This document shows positions 18,320-29,729 of a DNA stretch of 64,000 nucleotides, piece after piece. This DNA comes from Burkholderiales bacterium (GTDB lineage: Bacteria > Pseudomonadota > Gammaproteobacteria > Burkholderiales > Burkholderiaceae_C), in NCBI GenBank assembly GCA_026932425.1, contig JAIXKN010000037.1, positions 1 to 64,000 of the forward strand. Reading direction: 5' to 3'. A program made the translations under genes and the position numbers. Numbering within the stretch: position 1 is the first letter of the stretch; each line of letters begins with the position of its first letter. Under the pieces are notes generated by a model. The model saw only the letters and a list, made by a program, of their open reading frames with translations. It did no database searches and had not been told where the DNA came from.

Positions 18320-19306
18320 TCAGTCTGCCGCGGCCCGGGTCAGCCGATCGCGAACGCCTTCCCACGCCGGACCGGGGGGCGGCGCCTCGACCCAGACCAG
18401 GCGCACACCGCGCGCATCAAACCCCCGCAGGACCGCAAACAGCTCACGAGCCGCTGCACCGGGGTCGTCGGGCATCCGTTGCAGCGGGATGCCCGTCGGC
18501 GCCCGGCCGACCGTGCGGGAATATACCGCGAGCCCCTGCGGCACCGGTGCGCCCTGCAGCAGCTCGAGCGCCTGGCGAAGCTGCGCCGCGTCCATCAGCC
18601 GCAGCCGGGCGCTGGGCGCGTAGTGCGACGCCAGCGTGCCCGAGGCCCGCGGCGCGTCGCCGCCGGCCGCGCGCAGCGCGCTGCCGAGCACCGCCTCGAT
18701 CGCCTCGCGATCGAGCACGCCGGGCCGCAGCAGTGCGGGTACCGCGCGCGTACAGTCGACGATCGCCGATTCGATGCCGAGCGCGCAGTCGCCGCCGTCG
18801 AGAACCATCAGCTCCGGCCCGAACTCGTCGGCGACATGCGCCGCGCGCGTCGGGCTGACGCGGCCGAAGCGGTTGGCGCTGGGTGCCGCAACGCCATGCA
18901 CCCCGCGTGCGGCAGCCGCCTGCAGCAGCGCCTGGGCGACCGGATGCCCCGGCATGCGCAGCCCGATGCTGTCCTGGCCGCCGGCCGCGGCGGCGGCCAC
19001 TCCCGGGCGCCTCGGCACGATCAAGGTCAAGGGCCCCGGCCAGAAGCGTTCGGCCAGCGCCAGCGCCCCCGGGTGCACGATCTCGCCGAAACGGCGCGCA
19101 TCTTCGAGCGTGGCGACGTGGACGATCAGCGGATGGTCGGCCGGGCGGCCCTTGGCGGCAAAGATCGCGGCAACCGCGGCATCGTCGTCGGCGCGCGCGC
19201 CCAGGCCGTAGACCGTCTCGGTCGCAAAGGCAACGAGTCCGCCAGCAGCGAGCCGGCCGGCGGCCGCCGCGATCGCGGCTTCATCGCGCCCATCGAGGAT
19301 CGGCAT
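18320..19306 (-). CDS. L-threonylcarbamoyladenylate synthase (Sua5/YrdC family, long form)
   Basis: A 328-residue enzyme making threonylcarbamoyl-AMP from Thr, bicarbonate and ATP, the first step of t6A synthesis. The YrdC domain fills residues ~1-195: ATETVYGLGARA, KGRPADHPLIVHV, VAAPSANRFGRVSPT. The C-terminal Sua5 domain includes GTLASHYAPSARL, which separates Sua5 from short TsaC. It works in the same pathway as tsaB at 15 kb. It follows purK by 23 bases on the same strand. Confidence 0.93.
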   Translation of the reverse strand: MPILDGRDEAAIAAAAGRLAAGGLVAFATETVYGLGARADDDAAVAAIFAAKGRPADHPLIVHVATLEDARRFGEIVHPGALALAERFWPGPLTLIVPRRPGVAAAAAGGQDSIGLRMPGHPVAQALLQAAAARGVHGVAAPSANRFGRVSPTRAAHVADEFGPELMVLDGGDCALGIESAIVDCTRAVPALLRPGVLDREAIEAVLGSALRAAGGDAPRASGTLASHYAPSARLRLMDAAQLRQALELLQGAPVPQGLAVYSRTVGRAPTGIPLQRMPDDPGAAARELFAVLRGFDARGVRLVWVEAPPPGPAWEGVRDRLTRAAAD

Positions 19307-19329
19307 CGTTCCGTTCCCGCTTCCCCGGC

Positions 19330-20529
19330 TCAGAAGGCCGGCAGACCAAGCCGGCGCGCGGCCTCAAGCGCGGTCGCGCGCGCCGCAGCCAGGCTCGCCG
19401 CCGTCACCGTCAGGTGACCCATCTTGCGCCCGCGCCGTGCCTCGGCCTTGCCGTAGAGATGCAGATGCACACCGGGCAGCGCCAGGACCGCCGGCCAGTC
19501 GGGCTCCCGCGCTGGCGCCTGCAGACGATCGGCATCGAACCACAGGTCACCGAGCAGGTTGAGCATCACCGCCGGCGAGTGCTGGCGCGGCGTCACCAGA
19601 GGCAGGCCGAGCATCGTGCGCAGCTGCAGCTCAAACTGTGAGATGTCGCAGGCGTCGATGCTCGCGTGCCCCGAGTTGTGCGGCCGCGGCGCCATCTCGT
19701 TGGCGAGCACGCGACCATCTTCCAGCACGAAGAACTCGACGCAGAGCACGCCGACATAGGCCATCGACTCGGCCAGCCGCTGCGCGAGCCGCGCCACGCG
19801 CTGTGCGGTGGCGGCGTCGACGTCGGGCGCTGGAACCTGGGTCACCGCGAGGATGCCGTCGCGGTGCAGGTTCTGCTGCACCGGCAGGTGAACCAGGCTC
19901 CCCTCGGCGCCGCGCGCGACCACAACGCTCAGCTCGCAGCGGATCGGCAGCAGCGCTTCGAGCACGCAGGGCCGGCCCGAAAGCGTCTCGCGCCAGGCCC
20001 GCGCCAGTTCCGGCCGATCGGTGACGCGGCACTGGCCCTTGCCGTCGTAGCCCAGTTGCGCGGTCTTGAGCACACCGGGCAGCAACGCGGCATCGACACG
20101 GGCCAGATCGGCTTCCGATTCGATCGCGGCGTAAGGTGCGCAGGGTACGCCACTGGCCTCGAAATGCGCCTTCTCGAGCGCGCGGTGCTGACAGACGTGG
20201 ACGGCACCGGCCGCCGGCGACACCACCGTCCGGCGGGAAAGCAAGTGCAGCGACGACGCCGGCACGTTCTCGAACTCGGTCGTCACGGCTCGGCAATGGC
20301 GGCCCAGTTGGTCGAGTGCCGACGCGTCATCGTAGGCTGCGCGCAACACCCGGTCGGCTGCCTGCGCAGCCGGACCCTCCGCGTCCGGATCGAGCACGAG
20401 CACGCGCCAGCCCATGCGCTGCGCGGCGTGCACGAACATGCGACCCAGCTGCCCACCCCCCAGCACCCCGACCGTGTGCATCCGCAACGCCGCGGCCCGC
20501 GCTTCCTCATCTGCCGCGGAAAGCGTCAT
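19330..20529 (-). CDS. purK: 5-(carboxyamino)imidazole ribonucleotide synthase
   Basis: A 399-residue ATP-grasp enzyme that carboxylates AIR to N5-CAIR in purine synthesis. [21 protein letters not shown] is the N-terminal signature (residues ~19-39); [19 protein letters not shown] and [13 protein letters not shown] are ATP-grasp landmarks. The ATG overlaps the purE stop (ATGA), so PurE and PurK, consecutive enzymes, are translationally coupled. Confidence 0.95.
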   Translation of the reverse strand: MTLSAADEEARAAALRMHTVGVLGGGQLGRMFVHAAQRMGWRVLVLDPDAEGPAAQAADRVLRAAYDDASALDQLGRHCRAVTTEFENVPASSLHLLSRRTVVSPAAGAVHVCQHRALEKAHFEASGVPCAPYAAIESEADLARVDAALLPGVLKTAQLGYDGKGQCRVTDRPELARAWRETLSGRPCVLEALLPIRCELSVVVARGAEGSLVHLPVQQNLHRDGILAVTQVPAPDVDAATAQRVARLAQRLAESMAYVGVLCVEFFVLEDGRVLANEMAPRPHNSGHASIDACDISQFELQLRTMLGLPLVTPRQHSPAVMLNLLGDLWFDADRLQAPAREPDWPAVLALPGVHLHLYGKAEARRGRKMGHLTVTAASLAAARATALEAARRLGLPAF

Positions 20530-21014
20530 TCGAGCTCCTGCGTCATCGCCCGCGCGGCCTCGGTTTGCCGGCGGCGAAATTCCGTCAATCGCTCCTGCAG
20601 GCGGGCATCATTCAAGGCCAGCATCGCCACTGCGAAGAGCGCTGCATTCGCCGCCCCCGCCGGCCCGATCGCAAATGTCGCAACGGGGATTCCCTTGGGC
20701 ATTTGGACGATCGAATAGAGCGAATCCAGTCCCTGCAGGAACCGGCTTGCCACCGGCACGCCGAGCACCGGCACCATCGTCTTCGCCGCCAGCATCCCGG
20801 GCAGGTGCGCGGCACCTCCCGCGCCGGCGATGATCGCCTTGAAACCCGCCGCCGCGGCCGATTCGGCGAAAGCGAACATTTCATCGGGCATGCGATGCGC
20901 CGAAACCACCCGGCGCTCGTGCGCGATCTCGAACTCGTCCAGTATCGCAGCGGCATGGGAGAGCGTCTCCCAGTCACTCGAGGAGCCCATTACGATAGCT
21001 ACTCTTGAATTCAC
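20526..21014 (-). CDS. purE: N5-carboxyaminoimidazole ribonucleotide mutase
   Basis: A 162-residue octameric enzyme converting N5-CAIR to [25 protein letters not shown] (catalytic His) and [13 protein letters not shown] are conserved. The start is a GTG at 21014 with AGGA six bases upstream. The first nine or so codons use AT-rich triplets, unlike the rest of the gene, because the AT-rich island upstream runs into the 5' end. In many Burkholderiales purC stands directly upstream; it is not there here. Confidence 0.94.
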   Translation of the reverse strand: MNSRVAIVMGSSSDWETLSHAAAILDEFEIAHERRVVSAHRMPDEMFAFAESAAAAGFKAIIAGAGGAAHLPGMLAAKTMVPVLGVPVASRFLQGLDSLYSIVQMPKGIPVATFAIGPAGAANAALFAVAMLALNDARLQERLTEFRRRQTEAARAMTQELE

Positions 21015-21064
21015 TTATCATCCTACATCAATAAATACTTGGAAATGAGCTAAATAATTTACTC

Positions 21065-22186
21065 TTATATCATCCAGTTTCGTTTAACGGATTCGATCCT
21101 ATCGAGGCACGGCGCAATAGCTTCATGCAGTAATACCCGCTCTTGATTTATAGCTCGACCAACTTTCTCAGCAATTCTGTCCAAGTGAGTTGCATCGAAC
21201 TCGTTTTTATAATTCTTTATGATGCTCTTTAAGAAGCTTACACCAAGCGCCTGATCGTTGGCCGCCATTCCGACAACTCGCTCATATTGCTCTTGAATTT
21301 GGTCGACCGAAGGGGAATATATTCCCGCCTTGACTTCGCACCACATCAATTCCAAGTCGATCAAGTGCTCGCTCACCCCGAGACGATGCAGATTGCCGCT
21401 TCTACGAAGGCCTTTCAGTATATCGACTGCTTCCAGATATTTGCTCTGAGCCTCCAATGCGAAAGCATCGCACAAATCTAATACTTCATACAAAGCCTGT
21501 GCGCCGAACCCATGATGCAGACTTCTGATCGAGCTTAACTCCAAGACCCAGTTCCGCTGCCGCTCATAATTGACCATTTGGCCGAGAGCTCGCGATACTC
21601 TGAGATTCGACAAACCCATCCCAATTCTGTTAAATTCAATCGCGACCATTAGTCCATGATCATGGGCATTTCGCGAAATAGCCCGTGCCACCCCATACCA
21701 CTGAGCGGCTAACTCATCTCGCCCTAAGTACTGCAACGCATCGGCAACAATCAAGACAAGTCGAGCCCTATGAGGACCATCAAGCGATTCGAAGCGATCT
21801 ATCGATTCGCTCAGACCCAAACTAAGGTTTTGGAAATCGTCAAAATTAAAGCCTAAATGAGCAATCCATACAGAAACCTCCCCACGCAGATCGACCATAT
21901 TGGCAGCAACAGCCAAAGCATGAGCGCGTCGCAGTCGATCTGAGTAATTTGCGAAATCGCGATAATATGGAATTATCGCCTCAAGAATCATCGTTCGAAT
22001 AAGGATTCGCAAGACATATCGCGACGATAAATATGAACGCAATTGCACTAATATTTGAGATGCCTCATCAATCCGCCCGAGTTGAGCCAGACTGACGCCC
22101 AAACGACTCAGATTTTCTGACCTTCGATCCGGATTTGACTCGTCCGAGATCAAGGACTCGATCGTGGCGAGTGAATTTGCAGTCAT
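21065..22186 (-). CDS. hypothetical alpha-helical repeat protein, AT-rich
   Basis: A 373-residue protein that I do not recognise. It looks all-helical, with TPR-like pieces near the N-terminus (NLSRLGVSLAQLGRIDEAS, residues ~25-43) and around 150-165 (ADALQYLGRDELAAQWYG). It has no signal peptide, membrane segment or catalytic motif. Its GC content, about 45% by eye, is far below that of its neighbours, and its codon use differs, so it was probably acquired horizontally. GAGG five bases before ATG 22186 supports the start. It reads toward purE, ending 50 bases before that start. Confidence 0.7.
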   Translation of the reverse strand: MTANSLATIESLISDESNPDRRSENLSRLGVSLAQLGRIDEASQILVQLRSYLSSRYVLRILIRTMILEAIIPYYRDFANYSDRLRRAHALAVAANMVDLRGEVSVWIAHLGFNFDDFQNLSLGLSESIDRFESLDGPHRARLVLIVADALQYLGRDELAAQWYGVARAISRNAHDHGLMVAIEFNRIGMGLSNLRVSRALGQMVNYERQRNWVLELSSIRSLHHGFGAQALYEVLDLCDAFALEAQSKYLEAVDILKGLRRSGNLHRLGVSEHLIDLELMWCEVKAGIYSPSVDQIQEQYERVVGMAANDQALGVSFLKSIIKNYKNEFDATHLDRIAEKVGRAINQERVLLHEAIAPCLDRIESVKRNWMI

Positions 22187-22564
22187 CTCATCCTCTTATA
22201 GAAAACTTAGTACCCTACACCCACGACAAACTCAATTTACTGTTTTTCAGTCCAATTACCGAACTTCTTCACCCACTCTAATCCACACACGAACGAAGTC
22301 GCACGCGCATTGCCAGGTTACAGAAAGATGAGACCTGCGCTTGTGCTGAGCTAGGGGCGCACTTCACTCCCCGCACTAGAGAATGTTGGGGCATCGAATA
22401 CGTCTCATGCGGCTCAGACGCTATGTCGAACAGAGAGGACGACAACACAGATCCTTCTCATGAGCGAGTCGACACATTACTATCCTTGTCGGCGCAAACC
22501 AAGGCGGGTGACACGGAACACCTAAAAAGGGCGCGCGAACACACTAACGCTGATGGAGCAACGA
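22187..22564. other. 378-bp non-coding stretch between the AT-rich gene and the SWIB gene
   Basis: No convincing reading frame, RNA gene or long repeat was seen. Base composition rises from AT-rich beside the helical-repeat gene to mixed near 22,350-22,560. The two flanking genes diverge from it, so it should hold a promoter for each. No remnant of purC could be recognised. Confidence 0.6.
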
Positions 22565-23014
22565 ATGGCAACTGCTAAGAAGGCAACGGCAAAGAAGGCA
22601 TCACCGGCCAAGAAAGCGGCGGCAACACGAAAGACGACAGGGACGGCGAAGGCTGCGCCCGCAACAAAGGCAGCGCCAGCGAAGAAGGCAGCGCCGAGCA
22701 AGAAGACTGCTCCGTCGAAGACGGCAGCGCGCCCTGTAACCAAAAAAACCGCCGCCGCCAAGAAGCGGTCTCCGAATGCGGCGTTCATGAAGGCGATGAC
22801 TCCGAGCGCGGCGCTGGCGGCGATCATCGGTGACAAGGCGATGCCGCGGACCGAGGTCACGAAGAAGGTCTGGGAGTACATCAAGAAGAACGGCCTGCAG
22901 GACAGCGTCCAGAAGACGATGATCAACGCCGACGCGAAGCTCAAGGAGATCTTCAAGAAGGCGCAGGTGTCGATGTTCGAGATGACCAAGCTGATCAGCA
23001 GCCACCTGAAGTAG
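22565..23014 (+). CDS. SWIB/MDM2 domain protein with a histone-H1-like tail
   Basis: A 149-residue protein. Residues ~1-70 are a Lys/Ala/Pro-rich disordered tail of AKK, PAKKA and TKKTA repeats, like bacterial H1 homologues, and should bind DNA non-specifically. Residues ~75-149 form a SWIB domain (LAAIIGDKAMPRTEVTKKVWEYIKKNGLQD). Such proteins are known in chlamydiae and many Burkholderiales and are thought to be nucleoid-associated. ATG 22565 was chosen over 22553 because GGAG lies six bases before it. Confidence 0.88.
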   Translation: MATAKKATAKKASPAKKAAATRKTTGTAKAAPATKAAPAKKAAPSKKTAPSKTAARPVTKKTAAAKKRSPNAAFMKAMTPSAALAAIIGDKAMPRTEVTKKVWEYIKKNGLQDSVQKTMINADAKLKEIFKKAQVSMFEMTKLISSHLK

Positions 23015-23064
23015 AGCGCTGCATCACCCGCTCGCCCAGTCGCGGCGAGCGGAGCAACGAACAA

Positions 23065-23100
23065 AAGCCGCGGTTCCGGTCACGAGACCGGCCGCGGCTT
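23065..23100. terminator. strong hairpin between the SWIB gene and fba
   Basis: AAGCCGCGG-TT-CCGGTC pairs with GACCGG-CCGCGGCTT around the loop ACGA, giving 15 base pairs with one two-base bulge. A moderately T-rich stretch (CCTTGTCT) follows on the plus strand and AAAA-type sequence precedes it, so it can work in both directions. It lies between convergent genes, as expected for a shared terminator. Confidence 0.75.
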
Positions 23101-23139
23101 CCTTGTCTGCGCCGGCCGCGCTTGCGGCCAGATCCGGCT

Positions 23140-24204
23140 TCAGTTGACGACTTGCGCCAGTTCCCCGCGCGCGTAGCGTGCGGTCATGTCGGCGAGCGTC
23201 ATCGGCTTGATCTTGGCGCCCTGCCCCTCGCAGCCGAACTCGAGGTAGCGCTGCCTGCAGACCTTGTACGCGGCCTCGCGCGCCGGCTTGAGCCATTCGC
23301 GCGCGTCGAACTTGTCGGGGTTCTCGTGCATGAACTTGCGCACCGCGCCGGTCATCGCGAGCCGGATGTCGGTGTCGATGTTGATCTTGCGCACGCCGTG
23401 CTTGATCGCCTCCTGGATCTCGGGGATCGGCACGCCGTAGGTCTCCTTCATCTTGCCGCCGTACTGGTTGATGATCGCCAGCAGCTCCTGCGGCACGCTG
23501 GAGGAGCCGTGCATCACCAGGTGCGTGTTCGGGATGCGCGCGTGGATCTCCTTGACGCGGCTGATCGCCAGAACATCCCCGGTGGGCGGACGGGTGAACT
23601 TGTAGGCACCATGGCTGGTGCCGATCGCGATCGCCAGCGCATCGAGCTGCGTCGCCTTCACGAACTGCGCCGCCTCCTCGGGGTCGGTGAGCAGCGCGCT
23701 GTGGTCGAGCTTGCCGACCGCGCCGATGCCGTCTTCCTCACCCGCTTCGCCGGTCTCCAGGCTGCCCAGGCAGCCGAGCTCGCCCTCGACCGTCACGCCG
23801 ACCTTGTGCGCCATCGCCACCACCTGGCGCGTGACGTCGACGTTGTAGTCGAAGCTGGCCGGCGTCTTACCGTCCTCGCGCAGTGAGCCGTCCATCATCA
23901 CCGAGCCGAAACCGAGGGCGATCGCGCCCTCGCAGACCTTGGGGCTGGTGCCGTGATCCTGGTGCATGACCATCGGGATGTGGGGATAGGCCTCGGCCGC
24001 CGCCTGGATCAGGTACTTGATGAAGGACTCGCCGGCGTACTTGCGCGCGCCGGCGCTGGCCTGCAGGATCACCGGCGCGCCGGTCTCGTTGGCGGCCTGC
24101 ATCACCGCCTGCACCTGCTCGAGGTTGTTGACGTTGAAGGCCGGGATGCCGTAACCGTTCTCGGCGGCGTGGTCGAGAAGCTGGCGCATCGATACGAGGG
24201 GCAT
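23140..24204 (-). CDS. fba: class II fructose-1,6-bisphosphate aldolase, Calvin-cycle subtype
   Basis: A 354-residue zinc-dependent aldolase splitting fructose-1,6-bisphosphate to DHAP and GAP, or running in reverse. [26 protein letters not shown] (metal His), [15 protein letters not shown] and [14 protein letters not shown] are characteristic. Length and sequence fit the subtype used in CbbA-like proteins of proteobacteria. It follows pyk on the same strand after 182 bases; a TAGAAT hexamer at 24287-24292 on the minus strand may be part of its own promoter. Confidence 0.95.
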   Translation of the reverse strand: MPLVSMRQLLDHAAENGYGIPAFNVNNLEQVQAVMQAANETGAPVILQASAGARKYAGESFIKYLIQAAAEAYPHIPMVMHQDHGTSPKVCEGAIALGFGSVMMDGSLREDGKTPASFDYNVDVTRQVVAMAHKVGVTVEGELGCLGSLETGEAGEEDGIGAVGKLDHSALLTDPEEAAQFVKATQLDALAIAIGTSHGAYKFTRPPTGDVLAISRVKEIHARIPNTHLVMHGSSSVPQELLAIINQYGGKMKETYGVPIPEIQEAIKHGVRKINIDTDIRLAMTGAVRKFMHENPDKFDAREWLKPAREAAYKVCRQRYLEFGCEGQGAKIKPMTLADMTARYARGELAQVVN

Positions 24205-24386
24205 GGGTGTCTCCGCGAATGCTGGGGCTGGATGGAATCACCCGGATCGGCCGCAGGCGCGGCCTGCCCGGGCGGGAGATCCGGGGATTCTAGGTGGCCC
24301 TGTCTTCCGGGAAGCGGGCATTCGTCCCGCATGATCGTCCCGCATGGGCGGCGCACGGCATGCAGCCGGCCCCGCACGCACCGACT

Positions 24387-25817
24387 TCAATCCACGCGGC
24401 AGACCTTCAGCATGTTGGTGCCGCCGGGGTAGCCCATCGGCTCGCCGCAGGTGATCGCGTAGGTGTCGCCGGGCTTGAGTGCACCCATGCCGACGAGCAG
24501 CTTCTCCGCCTCGCGCAGCGCGGTGTCGCGGTCGGCCTCGCGCGTCATCAGGAGCGGACGCACGTTGCGGTAGAGCGCCATCCGGCGCTGGCTGACGACC
24601 TGCGAGGTCAGCCCGTAGATCGGCACCTTGATGTTGTGCCGGCTCATCCACAGGGCGGTGCTGCCCGATTCGGTGAGCGCGATGATCGCCTTGCAGCCCA
24701 GGTGGTGCGCGGTGAAGAGCGCACCCATCGCGATGCTCTGATCGATGCGGCCGAAGCGCTTGTTCGTGAAGTCGGCTTCCAGCCGCACCTCCTCGGCACG
24801 CTCGGCCTCGAGCGCGATCAGCGCCATGTGCTCGACCGTCTCGACCGGGTAATTGCCGGCCGCGGTCTCGGCGCTGAGCATCACGGCGTCGGTGCCGTCG
24901 AGCACCGCGTTGGCCACATCCGAAACCTCGGCGCGCGTGGGCACCGGGTGCTGGATCATGCTCTCCATCATCTGCGTGGCGGTGATGACGACCTTGTCCA
25001 TCTCGCGCGCCATGCGGATCATGCGCTTCTGCAGCGCGGGCACCGCGGCGTTGCCGACCTCGACCGCCAGGTCGCCGCGCGCGACCATGATGCCGTCGCT
25101 GGCCTTGAGGATGGCCTCCAGCTGCGGGATCGCCTCGCTGCGCTCGATCTTGGCGATCATCGAAGCCTTGTGGCGCCAGGGCTCGCCGGCAACGTTGGCC
25201 AGCTGGCGCGCCATCTCCATGTCGGTCGCGCTCTTGGGGAAGCTCACCGCGAGGTACTCGCACTGGAAGGCCATCGCGGTGCGGATGTCCTCCATGTCCT
25301 TGGCCGTCAGCGCCGGCGCGGTCAGGCCGCCGCCCTGCTTGTTGATCCCCTTGTTGTTGGAGAGATCGCCGCCGATCTTCACCCGCGTGTGCACCTGTTC
25401 GCCGCGCACCGCCTCGACCTGGAGCACGATGAGGCCGTCGTTGAGCAGCAGCGTGTCGCCGGGTCGCACGTCGCGCGGCAGCTCCTTGTAGTCCAGACCG
25501 ACGCCCTCCTCGTCGCCGGGCGAGCTGCGCTGCGCATCGAGCACGAAGGACTGTCCGGCCTCGAGCCGCACGCGACCCTGCGCGAAGCGCCCGACGCGAA
25601 TCTTCGGGCCCTGCAGGTCGGCCATCAGCGCGACCGTCTTGCCGAGCTTGTCGGCGATCGCGCGCACGCGTTCGGCGATCGCGATGTGATCCTCGGCCTT
25701 GCCGTGGCTGAAGTTCAGCCGCACCACGTCGACACCCGCCAGCAGCAGCCGCTCGAGCACCTGCACATCGCTCGAGGCAGGGCCGAGGGTGGCGACGATC
25801 TTGGTGGAACGCGACAT
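24387..25817 (-). CDS. pyk: pyruvate kinase
   Basis: A 476-residue glycolytic enzyme forming pyruvate and ATP from PEP and ADP. The start MSRSTKIVATLGPAS, the active-site helix around MIAKIERSEA, and VITATQMMESMI are signatures. The C-terminal regulatory domain is complete, ending in MGYPGGTNMLKV. It stands between maeB and fba in the same direction, so both major pyruvate-forming enzymes of the block are encoded side by side. Confidence 0.96.
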   Translation of the reverse strand: MSRSTKIVATLGPASSDVQVLERLLLAGVDVVRLNFSHGKAEDHIAIAERVRAIADKLGKTVALMADLQGPKIRVGRFAQGRVRLEAGQSFVLDAQRSSPGDEEGVGLDYKELPRDVRPGDTLLLNDGLIVLQVEAVRGEQVHTRVKIGGDLSNNKGINKQGGGLTAPALTAKDMEDIRTAMAFQCEYLAVSFPKSATDMEMARQLANVAGEPWRHKASMIAKIERSEAIPQLEAILKASDGIMVARGDLAVEVGNAAVPALQKRMIRMAREMDKVVITATQMMESMIQHPVPTRAEVSDVANAVLDGTDAVMLSAETAAGNYPVETVEHMALIALEAERAEEVRLEADFTNKRFGRIDQSIAMGALFTAHHLGCKAIIALTESGSTALWMSRHNIKVPIYGLTSQVVSQRRMALYRNVRPLLMTREADRDTALREAEKLLVGMGALKPGDTYAITCGEPMGYPGGTNMLKVCRVD

Positions 25818-25852
25818 GGGCAGAAGCCTCGCTCCCGGCAGCAGGGCAGGCC

Positions 25853-25878
25853 GGGCAACCCGATTATCGGGGTCGCCC
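25853..25878 (-). terminator. inverted repeat between maeB and pyk
   Basis: CCCGAT-T-ATCGGG forms a 6-bp stem, extended beyond a small internal mismatch by GGGC/GCCC. It lies downstream of the maeB stop and in the leader of pyk. No T tract follows, so it may be a weak maeB terminator or a leader structure of pyk. Confidence 0.3.
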
Positions 25879-25917
25879 GTGTGCGCAAAGGCAAAGGCTT
25901 GCGGGGGCTCGGGTCGC

Positions 25918-28275
25918 TCAGACCGCTTCCGCAGCTCCCGCGTTCGTGCCCGGGCGCGCCTCCTGCTCGTCCTTGATGCCGGCCACGGCCACCGCAGTCA
26001 TGTTGATCACCCGTCGCACCGTCGACGACGGGGTCAGGATGTGGGCCGGCCGCGCCGCACCGAGCAGCATCGGGCCGACGGTGACGCCATGCCCGCCGGT
26101 CATCTTCAGCACGTTGAAGAGGATGTTGGCGGCATCCAGGTTGGGCAGCACGAGCAGGTTGGCCTCGCCGGCTAGCGTCGTCTCGGGCAGGAAGCCGCGG
26201 CGGATGCTGTCGGAAAGCGCCGCATCGCCCTGCATCTCGCCGTCGCACTCGACATCCGCGCCGGCGCGCGCCTTGAAGAGCTCCTGCGCCCGCCGCATGC
26301 GGCGCGCCGACGCCCGGGCCGACGAGCCGAACATCGAGTGCGAGAGGAAGGCGACCTTCGGCGGCAGACCGAAGCGCCGCACCTCGGTTGCGGCCATCAT
26401 CGCGATGTCGGCCAGCTCCTCGGCGCTGGGTTCCTCGTTGACGAAGGTGTCGGTGATGAAGAGCGTGCGCTCGGGCAGCATCAGCGCATTGAGCGCCGCC
26501 ATCGTGTGCACACCGGCGCGCCGGCCGATGACGGTGCGGATATGGTCCAGGTGCAGCTCGTAGCGGCCGACCAGGCCGCAGATCAGCGCATCGACCTCGC
26601 CCCGGCGCAGCATCAGCGAGGAGATCAGCGTGTTCGAGCGCCGCACTGCCGCCTTGGCAACGTCGGGGGTCACGCCCTCGCGCGCCATCAGCTGGCGGTA
26701 GGTCTCCCAGTAGTCACGGAAGCGCGAATCGTTCTCCGGGTCGACGAGCTCGAAGTCGCGCCCGGGCATCAGGCGCAGGCTCGCGCGCTCGATGCGCATC
26801 TTCACGACCTCGGGCCGGCCCACGAGCACCGGCTGCGCCAGGCGTTCGTCGATCGCCACCTGCACCGCGCGCAGCACGCGCTCGTCCTCGCCTTCGGCGT
26901 AGACCACGCGCGCAGCCTGCTTCTCGAACTGCGCCTTGGCCGCCGCGAACACCGGTCGCATGACCATCCCCGTCTGGTAGACGAAGCGGGTCAGTGAGCC
27001 GCGGTAGGCCTCGTAGTCGGCGATGGGCCGCGTCGCGACGCCGGATTCGGCGGCCGCCCGCGCCACCGCCGGCGCGATGCGCAGGATCAGCCGCGAATCG
27101 AAGGGCTTGGGGATGATGTGATCGGGACCGAAGCGCAGCTCCTCGCCGGCGTAGGCGCTCGCGACCTCGGCGCTGGTCTCGACCTTGGCCAGCGCCGCGA
27201 TCTCGCGCACGCAGGCGATCTTCATCGCCTCGTTGATGCGGCTGGCGCCGCTGTCGAGCGCGCCGCGGAAGATGTAGGGAAAGCACAGGACGTTGTTGAC
27301 CTGGTTCGGGTAGTCGCTGCGGCCCGTGGCGATGATGCAGTCCGGCCGCACGGCCTTCGCCAGTTCGGGCCGGATCTCGGGCTCGGGATTCGCCAGCGCC
27401 AGGATGATGGGCTTGTCGGCCATCGTCTTGACCATCTCGGGGCTGAGCACGCCCGGCGCGCTGCAGCCGAGGAACACGTCGGCGCCGGCAACGACGTCGG
27501 CGAGCGTCTTCGCCTCGGTCTTCTGGCAGTAGCGCAGCTTGCTCTCGTCGAGCTTGTGGAAGTCCTCGCGGCTATCGCGGATCACGCCCTTGCTGTCGAC
27601 GACGAAGACGTTCTCCTTCTTCACGCCCAGCGCAACCATCACGTCCAGGCAGGCGATGGCCGCGGCGCCGGCTCCCGAGACAGCGAGCTTTACCGCGCCG
27701 ATGTCCTTGCCGACGAGCTCCAGCCCGTTGAGCAGCGCGGCCGCCGAGATGATCGCGGTGCCGTGCTGGTCGTCGTGGAAGACCGGGATGTTCATGCGCT
27801 CGCGCAGCTTCTTCTCGATCGTGAAGCACTCGGGCGCCTTGATGTCCTCCAGGTTCACGCCGCCGAGCGTGGGCTCGAGCGCGGCGATGATCTCGACCAG
27901 CTTGTCCGGGTCGCGCTCGGCCAGTTCGATGTCGAAGACGTCGATGCCGGCGAACTTCTTGAACAGGCAGCCCTTGCCCTCCATCACCGGCTTGCCCGCC
28001 AGCGGGCCGATGTCGCCCAGGCCCAGCACCGCGGTGCCGTTGGTGACGACGCCGACGAGGTTGGCGCGGCTCGTGTACTCGGCGGCCAGCGCCGGATCCT
28101 CCTCGATCGCCAGGCAGGCGTAGGCCACCCCCGGCGAGTAGGCCAGCGAGAGGTCGCGCTGGTTGGACAGCGCCTTGGTCGGCGTGACGCTGATCTTGCC
28201 GCGCGTGGGTGCACGGTGGTATTCGAGCGCGGCGTCGCACAGGGCCTGCTCGGCGTCGGACAGCTTGGGCTTCAC
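25918..28275 (-). CDS. maeB: NADP-dependent malic enzyme with C-terminal phosphotransacetylase-like domain
   Basis: About 785 residues. The N-terminal ~430 residues are malic enzyme (malate to pyruvate plus CO2): [45 protein letters not shown] and the FLGCSAPG stretch. The C-terminal ~330 residues resemble phosphotransacetylase ([32 protein letters not shown]) but in MaeB this part is regulatory, responding to acetyl-CoA. GTG 28275 was chosen: GAGGAG lies eight bases before it, while the longer frame begins at a TTG with no such site. Confidence 0.94.
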   Translation of the reverse strand: MKPKLSDAEQALCDAALEYHRAPTRGKISVTPTKALSNQRDLSLAYSPGVAYACLAIEEDPALAAEYTSRANLVGVVTNGTAVLGLGDIGPLAGKPVMEGKGCLFKKFAGIDVFDIELAERDPDKLVEIIAALEPTLGGVNLEDIKAPECFTIEKKLRERMNIPVFHDDQHGTAIISAAALLNGLELVGKDIGAVKLAVSGAGAAAIACLDVMVALGVKKENVFVVDSKGVIRDSREDFHKLDESKLRYCQKTEAKTLADVVAGADVFLGCSAPGVLSPEMVKTMADKPIILALANPEPEIRPELAKAVRPDCIIATGRSDYPNQVNNVLCFPYIFRGALDSGASRINEAMKIACVREIAALAKVETSAEVASAYAGEELRFGPDHIIPKPFDSRLILRIAPAVARAAAESGVATRPIADYEAYRGSLTRFVYQTGMVMRPVFAAAKAQFEKQAARVVYAEGEDERVLRAVQVAIDERLAQPVLVGRPEVVKMRIERASLRLMPGRDFELVDPENDSRFRDYWETYRQLMAREGVTPDVAKAAVRRSNTLISSLMLRRGEVDALICGLVGRYELHLDHIRTVIGRRAGVHTMAALNALMLPERTLFITDTFVNEEPSAEELADIAMMAATEVRRFGLPPKVAFLSHSMFGSSARASARRMRRAQELFKARAGADVECDGEMQGDAALSDSIRRGFLPETTLAGEANLLVLPNLDAANILFNVLKMTGGHGVTVGPMLLGAARPAHILTPSSTVRRVINMTAVAVAGIKDEQEARPGTNAGAAEAV

Positions 28276-28347
28276 TTTCTGGTCTCCTCGGGAGGAATCG
28301 AGAGCACGAAAAATACACCCGAACGGCAATTCCGATGCAGCGGCTCT

Positions 28348-29553
<1,206 letters not shown>

Positions 29554-29729
29554 GGGAAGACGCGAGTGGAAGAGGCCATTGGAAGGGGCGAATGGGGAAA
29601 GCGGATCGGAGAAGCGAATGGAACAGGCGAACGGGCTGACGCAGCACCGATCGAGCCCCAGCGGCAGCGCCGATGGCGCGACGCGCGATTCTCGCCTCGT
29701 CGAGCGCGCAAGCGGATGCCGGCCCGCGC

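Noticed and set aside
24294..25976. A 560-codon plus-strand open frame opposite pyk
   Set aside because: It is an antisense shadow; pyk on the minus strand is unmistakable.
28276..28329. An upstream TTG start for maeB
   Set aside because: GTG 28275 has a GAGGAG site eight bases upstream and starts where family similarity begins.
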